From Limnohabitans sp. (GTDB taxonomy: Bacteria > Bacteroidota > Bacteroidia > Flavobacteriales > Flavobacteriaceae): a stretch of DNA of 33,071 nucleotides. The stretch is taken from NCBI GenBank assembly GCA_030053945.1, contig JASGCW010000012.1, positions 1 to 33,071 of the forward strand, written 5' to 3'. The position numbers and the translations under genes are program-made. This document shows positions 1-7,890 of the stretch, piece after piece. The notes under the pieces are model-generated. The model had not been told where the DNA came from and did not search any database. It saw only the letters and a list, made by a program, of their open reading frames with translations. How positions within the stretch are numbered: the stretch's first letter is position 1; every line of letters begins with the position of its first letter.

Positions 1-331
1 GCGCAACTCCGAAGGATTGCGCCACATCACCCAAATATACGCATAAATAACAAAATTACAATGCTTTTTGTTTTTCTTAAAAATTTAATAATCATATTAC
101 TGATGTCAATGTATTTCAAAGATTATGGAGTTACGTATTTTCAATTATTATTTGATGAATTTGCGAAATAAGGTTTATAATAATAATGCAAAATACCTGA
201 AAAAAAATATGAACCGCGTAATTTAGTTTTTAAATTCAAAATTCTTCTTGCAAAGTCGTAACATCATTCTTTCTCAGGGTAATGGTCTTAAATAGGGTTT
301 CATTCATTATTTAGTTTGTTTGTAAATGGCT
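1..331. other. Gene-free leading segment
   Basis: No convincing reading frame is seen. The first 22 bases contain a 6-bp inverted repeat (GCGCAA at 1-6 and TTGCGC at 17-22) that could be the tail of a hairpin belonging to something upstream of the window. The rest is AT-rich sequence with no recognisable signal. Confidence 0.4.
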
Positions 332-694
332 TTATGCTTTATTACTGTACATAGTTTCTTGAGCGATAAAATACCCGCTAGACTGATAAAGTTGTAATTT
401 CTTAATTTCATCATTTAACCAGTAATAAAGGTTTTTATAGTCCTCATCGGTTTGGCATAGGGTGAAATCTATTTTAGCTTTATTTAGTAGGTATTTTAGA
501 GCAAGCATAATTGTTGTTAAAAATCCAGAAACGATAATTAGTAAATGAAATATATTATTAATGCGTTCAAAATCTTCAGATTCTTTTAAATAACTGCGGT
601 AATATTTTTCTTCAATATGATTGATATAGCTTATGGTTTGATCTTTGACCGTAAGCTCATTCCATTTTTTATTTGCTGTGTCCATATTTTTCAA
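332..694 (-). CDS. Hypothetical single-pass membrane protein, 120 aa
   Basis: I do not recognise this protein. It has a charged, probably helical N-terminal part (residues 1-46), one hydrophobic segment at about residues 47-70 (IFHLLIIVSGFLTTIMLALK) and a soluble C-terminal part of about 50 residues rich in Tyr, Lys and Glu. No signal peptide precedes the hydrophobic segment, so it is probably a single-pass inner-membrane protein. The start could also be Met4. It stands alone on the minus strand, upstream of a repeat-rich accessory region. AT-rich composition and a complete frame with stop support a real gene, but the function is unknown. Confidence 0.55.
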   Translation of the reverse strand: MKNMDTANKKWNELTVKDQTISYINHIEEKYYRSYLKESEDFERINNIFHLLIIVSGFLTTIMLALKYLLNKAKIDFTLCQTDEDYKNLYYWLNDEIKKLQLYQSSGYFIAQETMYSNKA

Positions 695-832
695 ATTCTA
701 TTTAACATCGTTTTGATGTATAAATTTATTCATTAAGAAAATAAAAACAGCGATAAAAATAAAAATAAAGCAGTAATTGCATCATCTTGTAATCCCGAAG
801 TATTCAAAATGACGCAAGTCTGGGGGGTTGAG

Positions 833-1657
833 TTATTTATTATTTAAAAAATCAATTACAATTTTAGTGATAAGTTTAGGTTTTTCTTCAAAGATGTCGT
901 GTGAACAGTTTGGAATTACACAAAACTGACTTTGGCTAATTGCATTGCGAATTTCGATACCGTGTTCTAATGTATACATATCATTATCTCCATATGTTAT
1001 TAGTGTAGGTATTTTTATACTTTCTAAATCTGATTTTGGAAAATATTCTTCTTGAAACCACATATCTTTAATTTCAGTAACATATTTTTTCCAATCATTA
1101 GTTTTAAATGCATTCTTTCTGTAGTAATTTACCCAGCCTGTCCAATTTTTTTCAATCCAAGTTGGATCAGTCCAATTTTTTAATTCGTCTAAGTTTTTAG
1201 CGGCATTAGATTTATAGTTTGCTCCCGAGATGATTAATTTTTTTACTTTGTCAGGTCTGTTTTTAGCTAGAATGAGTCTCATTACAGCACCGTCACTCCA
1301 GCCTAAAACATATAAACTATCTAATTTTAGTGTATTAATTATTTCTGATTGATATTCAGCAAGTAAATTATAACTTAATTTGCTTTTAGGATATTCTGAA
1401 CGTCCAAGACCTGGAGCATCAGTAATTATAACTCTGTATTTCTTTGAAAGTAAAGGAATTATATTTTGAAAATGAACGATACCACCAAAAGAACCGTGTA
1501 TCAATAACAAAGGAGTACCTTTTCCATACTCCTCATAATACACTTTAGTGTCTTTTATAGTTAAAAACTTTCCATTATTTGATCCATACTTAATTTGCGA
1601 ATTTCCATTGTAGGTTATAAATGTTACTAATAAAAGTAGAAATTGTTTCATTTTCAT
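833..1657 (-). CDS. Exported alpha/beta-hydrolase
   Basis: This is an alpha/beta-hydrolase-fold enzyme of 274 residues with an N-terminal signal peptide (about residues 1-20, ending near GNSQ), so it probably acts in the periplasm or is secreted. The visible fold motifs are the oxyanion HG at residues 54-55 (LLLIHGSFGG), the nucleophile elbow G-W-S-D-G with Ser121, an acid Asp224 or Asp226 in the segment TYGDND, and a catalytic His253 in NCSHD. The length matches single-domain members such as proline iminopeptidase, haloperoxidase or esterase types. The substrate cannot be told from sequence. The start could be Met1 or Met3. It has no operon partner; the neighbour at 332-694 is on the same strand but about 140 bp away. 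Confidence 0.85.
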   Translation of the reverse strand: MKMKQFLLLLVTFITYNGNSQIKYGSNNGKFLTIKDTKVYYEEYGKGTPLLLIHGSFGGIVHFQNIIPLLSKKYRVIITDAPGLGRSEYPKSKLSYNLLAEYQSEIINTLKLDSLYVLGWSDGAVMRLILAKNRPDKVKKLIISGANYKSNAAKNLDELKNWTDPTWIEKNWTGWVNYYRKNAFKTNDWKKYVTEIKDMWFQEEYFPKSDLESIKIPTLITYGDNDMYTLEHGIEIRNAISQSQFCVIPNCSHDIFEEKPKLITKIVIDFLNNK

Positions 1658-1995
1658 TTTTTAATTGTTTTTTTAGTTTGGTGTACTGCATACAACAAAT
1701 GCCAGTCTTCTGGTTCCGCACTGTAAGTTGTGAAAAAACTCCACAAACCTGGTCAAATATACCCAAAATAGTTTATTAAAAACAATGATTTGGGTTGGTT
1801 GTTAGTACTCCAACAAGCTCAGTAACCTTTGGGGTATAGAAGAAGTCAGTCTCGAAGCTTCGGGTTTAGAATTTAGAAAAAAAAATCAGAAACCTGAAAC
1901 TTTAAACCTGAAACAAATCTAATGATCGGAATACTAAAATTCTAATTGCATATCGCTGTATTTATAGTTAGTTTTGGAAAAATAAACAAATGTAA
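1658..1995. other. Intergenic segment between hydrolase and HsdR scar
   Basis: There is no supported gene. The segment holds flavobacterial-type intergenic debris, including a short palindromic motif around 1851-1866 (CTCGAAGCTTCGGG) and low-complexity AAACCTGAAAC-like runs around 1890-1918. A similar CCCGAAGCTTTGGGA motif appears at about 7945. No tRNA, terminator or clear promoter was seen. Confidence 0.4.
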
Positions 1996-2322
1996 ATGAC
2001 GAGTCAATTTTCTTTTCTTCAGCAGGAGTATCTAGAATTGTATAAGTTAAGCGAATTAGCAGAAAAACTATACTTTATAGACCCCAGTTCCTCTATTGCT
2101 AAGTTGCGATTGTTTTCTGAAAAATTAGCGATTTTACACAAAGCGTTTAAAGACGAGTTAATACAGCTGTTGGATAGCGTGCAAGGGAGCTTTACGAGCG
2201 ATACAGATGCTTTGCAATGCTCAACAAAACAAAGGGTAAAAGCAACCAAAAAATCCCCTACCAAAACACTAAAACCTTATGCTGAAAGAGATGAGGTGCT
2301 GGGAATGGTGGCGGAGGAGTAA
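1996..2322 (+). pseudogene. Remnant of type I restriction subunit HsdR (N-terminal scar)
   Basis: This 108-codon frame begins like the N-terminus of flavobacterial type I restriction HsdR proteins. The pattern SQFSFLQQEYLELYKLSELA, then a Pro-containing turn and SIAKLRLFSEKLA, is the characteristic opening helical block that precedes the helicase part. The full HsdR protein is about 800-1,100 residues; here the similarity stops near residue 45. The remainder (ILHKAFKDELIQ onward) loosely resembles the C-terminal end of HsdS specificity subunits, which commonly close with a KAF-x-GEL motif. I therefore read it as a deletion scar joining the start of hsdR to the end of hsdS. The HsdR part is fairly secure; the HsdS part is speculative. 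It lies just upstream of mcrBC. Confidence 0.55.
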
Positions 2323-2352
2323 AAAACAATTGTCATTCCGACGGAAGAGGAG

Positions 2353-2396
2353 CCTAAAATATTTCAGCAAAGCTGAAATTAACCCGCAAACTTGTC
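2353..2396 (+). repeat. Dispersed 44-bp repeat, copy 1
   Basis: This is a 44-bp block identical to 7301-7344; most of it (36 bp) recurs at 10063-10098. It contains a short hairpin, TTTCAGC-AAA-GCTGAAA, followed by TTAACCCGCAAACTTGTC. It sits directly behind the HsdR scar, and a partial GTCATTCCGACG motif precedes it at about 2332. Confidence 0.8.
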
Positions 2397-2517
2397 CTCC
2401 CGAAGAATGAGGGAACTCACGTATGAAACTTTGAGCAGCATAGTGATATGGGAAGAGCAGACAATTTTACATAGCAAGAACTTGAAGAATTAGCTCGAAA
2501 TTTTTAAAGATAAAATT

Positions 2518-2868
2518 ATGTTAAAAGAAAAATATACTTTAAGAGTATTAAGAACAAAATTAAATCCTACGGGAAATTTTGCAGAAGAATTATTAAGTAA
2601 TCAAATTGAAAACTCATATTTTAGAAATCCTGACAATACTTATAATATTACAATTAAAATTAGTGACAATACCATTGAGAATGAAAAAAAATTTAAAATT
2701 TTAACCAAATATAATTTTATTAATACAGATAATAATCTAAATCTTTTTATTTCATTTACAGCTTGTGAAGAAATATCAGGATTTACAATTCCAAAATATA
2801 TTGTCGAAATGCTAAAAAAATATTTTGATTCAGTTGATGTTTCAATTATATGTCTTAATGAAAAGTAA
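2518..2868 (+). CDS. Hypothetical protein, 116 aa (possibly DUF4279-like)
   Basis: I do not recognise this small protein with confidence. It is soluble and without a signal peptide: a beta-rich N-terminal half (YTLRVLRTKL, TYNITIKISDN), then a strand LNLFISFTA followed by a helix IPKYIVEMLKKYFDSVDVSI. That closing strand-helix-strand pattern resembles DUF4279-type proteins, some of which sit in immunity loci, but the match is by eye only and weak. It is strikingly AT-rich, more so than the housekeeping genes later in the window, in keeping with acquired DNA. It lies between the HsdR scar and mcrBC in the defence region. The ATG at 2518 is the first start in the frame. Confidence 0.5.
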   Translation: MLKEKYTLRVLRTKLNPTGNFAEELLSNQIENSYFRNPDNTYNITIKISDNTIENEKKFKILTKYNFINTDNNLNLFISFTACEEISGFTIPKYIVEMLKKYFDSVDVSIICLNEK

Positions 2869-2917
2869 TACCCGTCTCAATAGAAATGATGCAAAGTGAT
2901 TTTCATCGCAAACGGTT

Positions 2918-3083
2918 AGCGCGATTTTGCAAATCGTGCCCACAAGAGGGAGAGAAACAACAAAAAGCAGCCGTTTCAAGATTAAATTTTGAGATGGTTT
3001 CTTTTTTATTGAGATTCTGGATAGATACTTTTATATTTGTTTTGAAAGTCAATAGGAATGGGCACGGAATGCAATTCCGCGCT
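2918..3083. repeat. REP-like palindrome doublet in inverted orientation
   Basis: Two 24-bp imperfect palindromes lie about 118 bp apart in opposite orientation. One is at 2918-2941 (AGCGCGATTTTGCAAATCGT followed by GCCC), the other at 3060-3083 (GGGCACGGAATGCAATTCCG followed by CGCT). The outer bases GGGCACG and CGCGCT are shared in inverted orientation, while the inner stem bases differ in a matched way (GATTT/AAATC against GGAAT/ATTCC). That is the signature of a conserved hairpin. The arrangement resembles REP doublets. The 69-codon frame across this block is not considered a gene. Confidence 0.65.
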
Positions 3084-3138
3084 ATCGGGTTATAAAAAAA
3101 TGGTTAGAGAACATATAAAAAACACTATATAAATATTT

Positions 3139-5922
3139 ATGCAAACATTCAAAAATGTACAATTATACGATTGGGTTGTTTTTTTTAGATCTCTTTGCAA
3201 AGCAATTGATACAATTGGTCAAGATACAATTAATAGAAATGACACACTAAAAGAAAAAGCAAAGATTGTTTTTGGCGATAATCATTCAATTTATCAAAAT
3301 AAGGAGGTTGACCCGTTGTCGTTTATATATACTCTGGCTCAAAAAAACACAGTTAACCAAAAAAGCGATACATTTCAGACGTGCATCAATGTTTTTTCTT
3401 TAGATATTAACCTTCCAACAGATTGGTTTTTTCCAACACCAACTTCCCATACTAAGAGCTTATTTTACGATAAAGGTAATTATGTAGATGATTATGGAAA
3501 CCTAGTATCAGTTGATGTATTATGGAAATTATTCTCTGATGCTTTTAATGGTAATCATTTAGATGCTAATGATTTTAAAGCGGTTTTGTCAATCAAAAAT
3601 GTTGGTGTTGTAAAGCTTACACAAACACTTTTTCTAATAAATCCCGAGAAATTTTTACCAATAGATGAAAGGACTATTACAATATTGACAAATACATCTA
3701 GTCCAACAATAGATATACAAAAATATGGCTTGTCTAAATATATAGAGTTTTTAAATTTTTATTATCATAAATTCCCTGAGTGCTATTGTTATGAAATCAA
3801 TCTTTTCTTGAGTCAATTTACAGGTAATAAAAATGTAATTGCTCTTAAAAATAAATTTTGTCAAGTGAGTAGTATGGTAGATGGGCAAAATAAAAAAGAT
3901 TACTACGATGATTTTGTGAAAACCAATTCTGTTCGAGCGGGTGGTTCTGGCGATCATAAGAAGAGAGGTCGCGAATATCCATTAGATAAAGTTTTTGATG
4001 GAGATATAGTTCTAGTAAGAAGAGGGACTAAATATATGGGTGGGATTGGAGTAATTATAGATAATGAATATTTAGTCGATGGATATGATGATGATAAATC
4101 AATAAAAATAATTTGGATTAATAAATCTGAAAGAAAGTTGACTACAGCATTAGGTGATTGGAATGGTTTTAATATAGCTACACCTAATACATTGCAAAAG
4201 TTTCGTGAAACATATGCAGATACTTTTGAATTAATAGATTTTTTAACAATGCATAATGACAAAATAGAAAACCTATATAACAAAGGAGAAAATATGAAAA
4301 AAGCTAATTTAAATCAAATTTTATATGGTCCTCCTGGAACTGGAAAAACATATAAAACTATTAGTAAAGCTTTAGAGATAATTAATGATGAGGAGGTAAA
4401 AGAATTAAATTTTAAAAACAGAAAAGCTGTTAAAGAACTTTTTGATAAAAAGTTAAATAATGGACAAATCGTTTTCACTACCTTTCATCAAAGTATGTCC
4501 TATGAAGATTTTATCGAGGGGATAAAGCCTTTAAAACCAGAAGAAGGTGACGAGTTTGTAAAGTATGATGTGATTGAAGGTGTTTTTAAAAAACTTTGCA
4601 GAAAAAGTATTAAAGAATATTATCAAAATGTAACGAATGATGAGGTATTTGAAAGATTAAATTCTTTTGACAATGCTTGGAATGATTTATTAGGGAAAAT
4701 ACAATCTTCATTTGATAGTAATGTTAAGTTTTCTCTTGATACAATATCAGGACAATCGATGGATGTTATTGGCATATCTGATAGAGGTAACTTATATCTT
4801 AAACCTCAATATGAAGGTGCAAAAGATTATACCGTATCCTATGATAGGATGCAAAAACTTTTTGAAGCTATTCCAGATCTTGAATTGGTACAGAATATAG
4901 ATAAAGAGTTTAGGAATGTAATAGGCGGAGCGAATACTACAGCATATTGGTGTGTTTTAAATTATATAAAGACGTGGTTGGAGCAAAATCCAACTTCAAT
5001 TCATAATCAGCAAAAACAGCAGATTAGTGATTCAATAGTAAAATTTGAAAATACTATTGTTAAAGAAAATCTTGAAAGTCCAGTTTTAAAATACGTCCTC
5101 ATCATCGACGAAATCAACCGTGGTAATGTTTCGCAAATCTTTGGAGAATTAATCACCCTTATTGAAGAAAGCAAACGCTTAGGCAATGACGAAGCCCTAG
5201 AAGTTACCTTACCGTATAGTAAAGAAACCTTTGGTGTGCCACCTAATTTATATATCATAGGTACGATGAACACCGCCGATAGAAGCGTAGAGGCATTGGA
5301 TACCGCTTTACGTCGTCGCTTTGGTTTTGAGGAAATGATGCCACAATCAGAATTGTTATCACCATCTGCTTTGTATTGTAAATTGTTATGGGAATATAAA
5401 GATGTTCCTTGGGAGAATAAAGAGTTTATGGAAAAAGAGAAAACTTTTTTTGAAGTATTTGGTTACCCTGATGATTTTAATATAAAGAAAAATGATACTT
5501 GGGAAACTATGAAGGAATCTGACGATAAGACTAAATTGGATTATTTTAAAGATTTTACTTTTTCCTTAGATTTATCTCAGGTTTTAGAAATCATAAATAA
5601 GCGCATCGAAATACTTTTAGATCGTGACCATACTATAGGGCATTCGTATTTTATTAATGTAATTTCCTTAGAAGATTTAGAAAATACTTTCAAGAACAAT
5701 ATTATCCCATTATTACAAGAATATTTTTATAACGACTACGAAAAAATAGCGCTGGTATTAGGTGAGGGGTTTGTGGAGATTAAAAAGCCACAGGGCATTC
5801 AAGTCAAGTTTGCAAAATTGTCGGTGGCTGTTGAGCAACCAGAAATTAAAACAGTATTTTCTATCAAAGAGGAGTTTAATATACAAGAAGCAATCCGTTC
5901 TTTATTGAAAGTAAATGAGTAA
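3139..5922 (+). CDS. mcrB: McrB-like AAA+ GTPase of type IV (McrBC) restriction system
   Basis: This is the motor and recognition subunit of an McrBC modification-dependent restriction system. The AAA+ module fills about residues 386-900: Walker A GPPGTGKT at 397-404, Walker B and McrB signature IIDEINRGN at 655-663 (Asp657, Glu658), the McrB-specific MNTADRS motif at 710-716, then an arginine-finger-like RRRFGF. At 927 residues it is about twice the E. coli McrB length (459). The extra part is a large N-terminal region: an unrecognised helical block (about 1-250), then a beta-rich segment at about 280-375 (FDGDIVLVRRG, MGGIGVIIDNEYLVDG) that looks like an EVE/PUA-type modified-base reader. 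An in-frame ATG at codon 386 has its own ribosome binding site. mcrB overlaps mcrC by 8 bp. Confidence 0.93.
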   Translation: MQTFKNVQLYDWVVFFRSLCKAIDTIGQDTINRNDTLKEKAKIVFGDNHSIYQNKEVDPLSFIYTLAQKNTVNQKSDTFQTCINVFSLDINLPTDWFFPTPTSHTKSLFYDKGNYVDDYGNLVSVDVLWKLFSDAFNGNHLDANDFKAVLSIKNVGVVKLTQTLFLINPEKFLPIDERTITILTNTSSPTIDIQKYGLSKYIEFLNFYYHKFPECYCYEINLFLSQFTGNKNVIALKNKFCQVSSMVDGQNKKDYYDDFVKTNSVRAGGSGDHKKRGREYPLDKVFDGDIVLVRRGTKYMGGIGVIIDNEYLVDGYDDDKSIKIIWINKSERKLTTALGDWNGFNIATPNTLQKFRETYADTFELIDFLTMHNDKIENLYNKGENMKKANLNQILYGPPGTGKTYKTISKALEIINDEEVKELNFKNRKAVKELFDKKLNNGQIVFTTFHQSMSYEDFIEGIKPLKPEEGDEFVKYDVIEGVFKKLCRKSIKEYYQNVTNDEVFERLNSFDNAWNDLLGKIQSSFDSNVKFSLDTISGQSMDVIGISDRGNLYLKPQYEGAKDYTVSYDRMQKLFEAIPDLELVQNIDKEFRNVIGGANTTAYWCVLNYIKTWLEQNPTSIHNQQKQQISDSIVKFENTIVKENLESPVLKYVLIIDEINRGNVSQIFGELITLIEESKRLGNDEALEVTLPYSKETFGVPPNLYIIGTMNTADRSVEALDTALRRRFGFEEMMPQSELLSPSALYCKLLWEYKDVPWENKEFMEKEKTFFEVFGYPDDFNIKKNDTWETMKESDDKTKLDYFKDFTFSLDLSQVLEIINKRIEILLDRDHTIGHSYFINVISLEDLENTFKNNIIPLLQEYFYNDYEKIALVLGEGFVEIKKPQGIQVKFAKLSVAVEQPEIKTVFSIKEEFNIQEAIRSLLKVNE
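4282..4296 (+). promoter_or_regulatory. Internal ribosome binding site and start for a short McrB
   Basis: A strong Shine-Dalgarno-like AAAGGAG at 4282-4288 lies 5 nt before an in-frame ATG at 4294-4296 (codon 386 of mcrB). It is exactly at the junction between the N-terminal recognition region and the AAA+ module. Translation from here would give a protein of about 542 residues starting MKKANLNQILYGPPGTGKT. E. coli mcrB is known to make a short form, McrB(S), by internal initiation at the same domain boundary. Such strong sites are uncommon in Bacteroidetes, which makes this one stand out. Confidence 0.5.
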
Positions 5923-7174
5923 GACTAAAAGCATACAAGTTTTTGAATATTCCTTTCTACCACTAGAAAAAGGTAAGTTCGAGCAACGTCATTTGGTCGC
6001 CTTGTCTAAACTTAACAAAATTCACGGAGATAAGTATTTTATTATGCGTCATAATGGAGTCACCTTTAAAAACTACGTGGGTGTGCTACAAGTAGATGGT
6101 TTAGTCATTGAAATTTTACCCAAAATAGATCAATACGAATCAGATTCGGAAAGCAACAAAATAAAATGGCAATCGGCATTAATAGAAATGCTTCGAGTGA
6201 CCAAGCGTTTGAATATTAAAAAAATGGACGAGGCATCGGTGGCTTCGCAATCCAAACATTTGCTAGATATCTACTTTGAGTGGTTTTTAGCTGAGGTACA
6301 AAAACTCATTCATCAGGGGCTTATCAAACAATATTATAAAGAAACCAGTCAGGTAAAAGCCCTAAAAGGCAAACTCGAATTTGCAGGGCATATCGCAAAA
6401 AATGTCGTGCATAAAGAGCGTTTTTATACCACCCACCAAGTATATGACAAAGACCATTTACTCCATCAGGTGTTGTTTTGCGCTTTAGAGATTATTGCTT
6501 CGCTCACTAAGGGAAATTATTTATACAGTACGTGTAAAAAAGTCCAATTAGATTTTCCAGAGGTAAAAACAATCAAAGTAACCGCTAAAACCTTCGAGCA
6601 AATCCCCCACAACAGGAAAACAGCCCCGTATGAAACGGCTTTGGCAATTGCTCGGATCATCATCCTGAATTTCGCACCCAACGTCAAAATCGGCATCGAA
6701 AATATGTTGGCACTACTTTTTGATATGAATGTCTTATGGGAGCAGTACATCCTAGCCCGATTGCAAAAAGCGCAACAGAAAAAGGATTTCACCATCATAG
6801 GACAAAACTCCAAACTATTCTGGCAAAACATAGCCATTCGCCCAGATATAGTGCTATCAAAAGGAAAAAGCGAAAACTATATCATAGACACCAAGTGGAA
6901 AAACATCGATCAGTCCAAACCAACCACCCAAGATTTACGCCAAATGTATGTCTATAACGAATATTGGAACAGTCAAAAAGCAATGTTGTTGTATCCTACA
7001 AATGATAAAACAAGTGTGATAAACGATACTTCATTTGTGGCTTTTAATGCCACCCCTACAAAACCACCAAAAGAAGAAAACCACCGTTGTTGTTTAGCAA
7101 AGATCAATATATTTGAAGGCGATACACTAAATGATAAAATAGGAGATTTTATTTTGAAATGGTTTGAACAGTAA
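5915..7174 (+). CDS. mcrC: McrC-like nuclease subunit of McrBC system
   Basis: This is the nuclease partner of McrB. The 419-residue protein has the McrC N-terminal region (about residues 1-140, with FKNYVGVLQVDGLVIEILPK matching the family) and a C-terminal PD-(D/E)XK nuclease core: RPDIVL with Asp311 and IIDTKWK with Asp325 and Lys327. All expected catalytic residues are present, so the nuclease should be active. The ATG overlaps the last codons of mcrB (ATGAGTAA), which indicates translational coupling. Length is in the usual range for longer McrC proteins (E. coli 348). Base composition is less AT-rich than the first two thirds of mcrB and matches the last conserved part of mcrB. Confidence 0.93.
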   Translation: MSKTKSIQVFEYSFLPLEKGKFEQRHLVALSKLNKIHGDKYFIMRHNGVTFKNYVGVLQVDGLVIEILPKIDQYESDSESNKIKWQSALIEMLRVTKRLNIKKMDEASVASQSKHLLDIYFEWFLAEVQKLIHQGLIKQYYKETSQVKALKGKLEFAGHIAKNVVHKERFYTTHQVYDKDHLLHQVLFCALEIIASLTKGNYLYSTCKKVQLDFPEVKTIKVTAKTFEQIPHNRKTAPYETALAIARIIILNFAPNVKIGIENMLALLFDMNVLWEQYILARLQKAQQKKDFTIIGQNSKLFWQNIAIRPDIVLSKGKSENYIIDTKWKNIDQSKPTTQDLRQMYVYNEYWNSQKAMLLYPTNDKTSVINDTSFVAFNATPTKPPKEENHRCCLAKINIFEGDTLNDKIGDFILKWFEQ

Positions 7175-7180
7175 AGAAAA

Positions 7181-7282
7181 GAGATTCCTCCTTGCGTCGG
7201 AATGACAAGATTGTGTAGAGTATGAGCGTTGAGGTTCCTTTTTACACATGCAGTTTGTCATTCCGACGTAAGGAGGAATCTC
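7181..7282. repeat. 28-bp inverted repeat downstream of mcrC
   Basis: Two 28-bp arms at 7181-7208 and 7255-7282 are reverse complements with a single mismatch, separated by 46 bp. The core is GTCATTCCGACG-x-AAGGAGGAAT. The first arm begins 6 bp after the mcrC stop codon. Transcribed, it could fold into a long hairpin and act as a transcript end or stability element. The same core recurs at about 7341 and 10095, so it belongs to a dispersed family. Confidence 0.8.
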
Positions 7283-7300
7283 ACCCGAGGCACTAAGCAA

Positions 7301-7384
7301 CCTAAAATATTTCAGCAAAGCTGAAATTAACCCGCAAACTTGTCATTCCGACGCAAGGAGGAATCTCATTCAGTTGGAATGACA
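7301..7384 (+). repeat. Dispersed repeat, copy 2 (full form)
   Basis: The first 44 bp are identical to 2353-2396. They continue into GTCATTCCGACG-C-AAGGAGGAAT and TCTCATTCAGT, and close at 7376-7384 with GGAATGACA, the reverse complement of TGTCATTCC at 7341-7349. The unit therefore has two hairpins. 10063-10137 is a near copy. Confidence 0.8.
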
Positions 7385-7479
7385 ATCCCTCAACACGAGA
7401 GCAATGTCATTAACCCAACAAAGGGAAAAACTCAGTGTTATAGAAATTCAGAATTAAGAATTTAGAAAAACACCCTGTG

Positions 7480-7672
7480 TAAGCTTCGTATAATCGGGAA
7501 AAATTATTTATGCCAATACTATAAGTTTCGTATAATTGGGAAAAATTATTTATGCCAATACTATAAGTTTCGTATAATCGGGAAAAATTATTTATACCAA
7601 TACTATAAGCTTCGTATAATCGGGGAAAAATATTTATTTAAATATTATATACTTCGTATAATATTATATAAT
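7480..7672 (+). repeat. 42-bp tandem repeat array (about 4.5 copies)
   Basis: Units start at 7480, 7522, 7564 and 7606, exactly 42 bp apart, and a partial unit begins near 7650. The unit begins TAAGCTTCGTATAATCGGGA and continues AAAATTATTTATGCCAATAC-TA. Copies differ by single substitutions (AAGCTTCG/AAGTTTCG, CGGG/TGGG, ATGCC/ATACC), and the last copy is more diverged. The period divides by 3, but stops are frequent, so it is not a coding repeat. The block sits behind mcrBC. Confidence 0.9.
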
Positions 7673-7890
7673 TTTTTCATAGAATAGTATAGTAAAAGTG
7701 ATTATTTATAAAATTTGTTTTTAAAAGCAATTAAATAAGATCCCCTCAAAATGCGAGCACATTGTCTTCATATTAAGCGTTTAATTTGTTCATTTGGACT
7801 TAATGAGACTCGAACTAAGTGAACAGACGAAGCAAATCACATTATCTATTTAAATAAAATAATAAACAATTACAATTTAACTTAAAATTC

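Noticed and set aside
2886..3095. A 69-codon plus-strand frame between the small gene and mcrB
   Set aside because: It runs through both REP-like palindromes, and its composition follows those repeats; a non-coding explanation is better.
7480..7672. Possible CRISPR array or coding repeat
   Set aside because: The whole 42-bp unit is repeated with no variable spacers, and stop codons interrupt translation.
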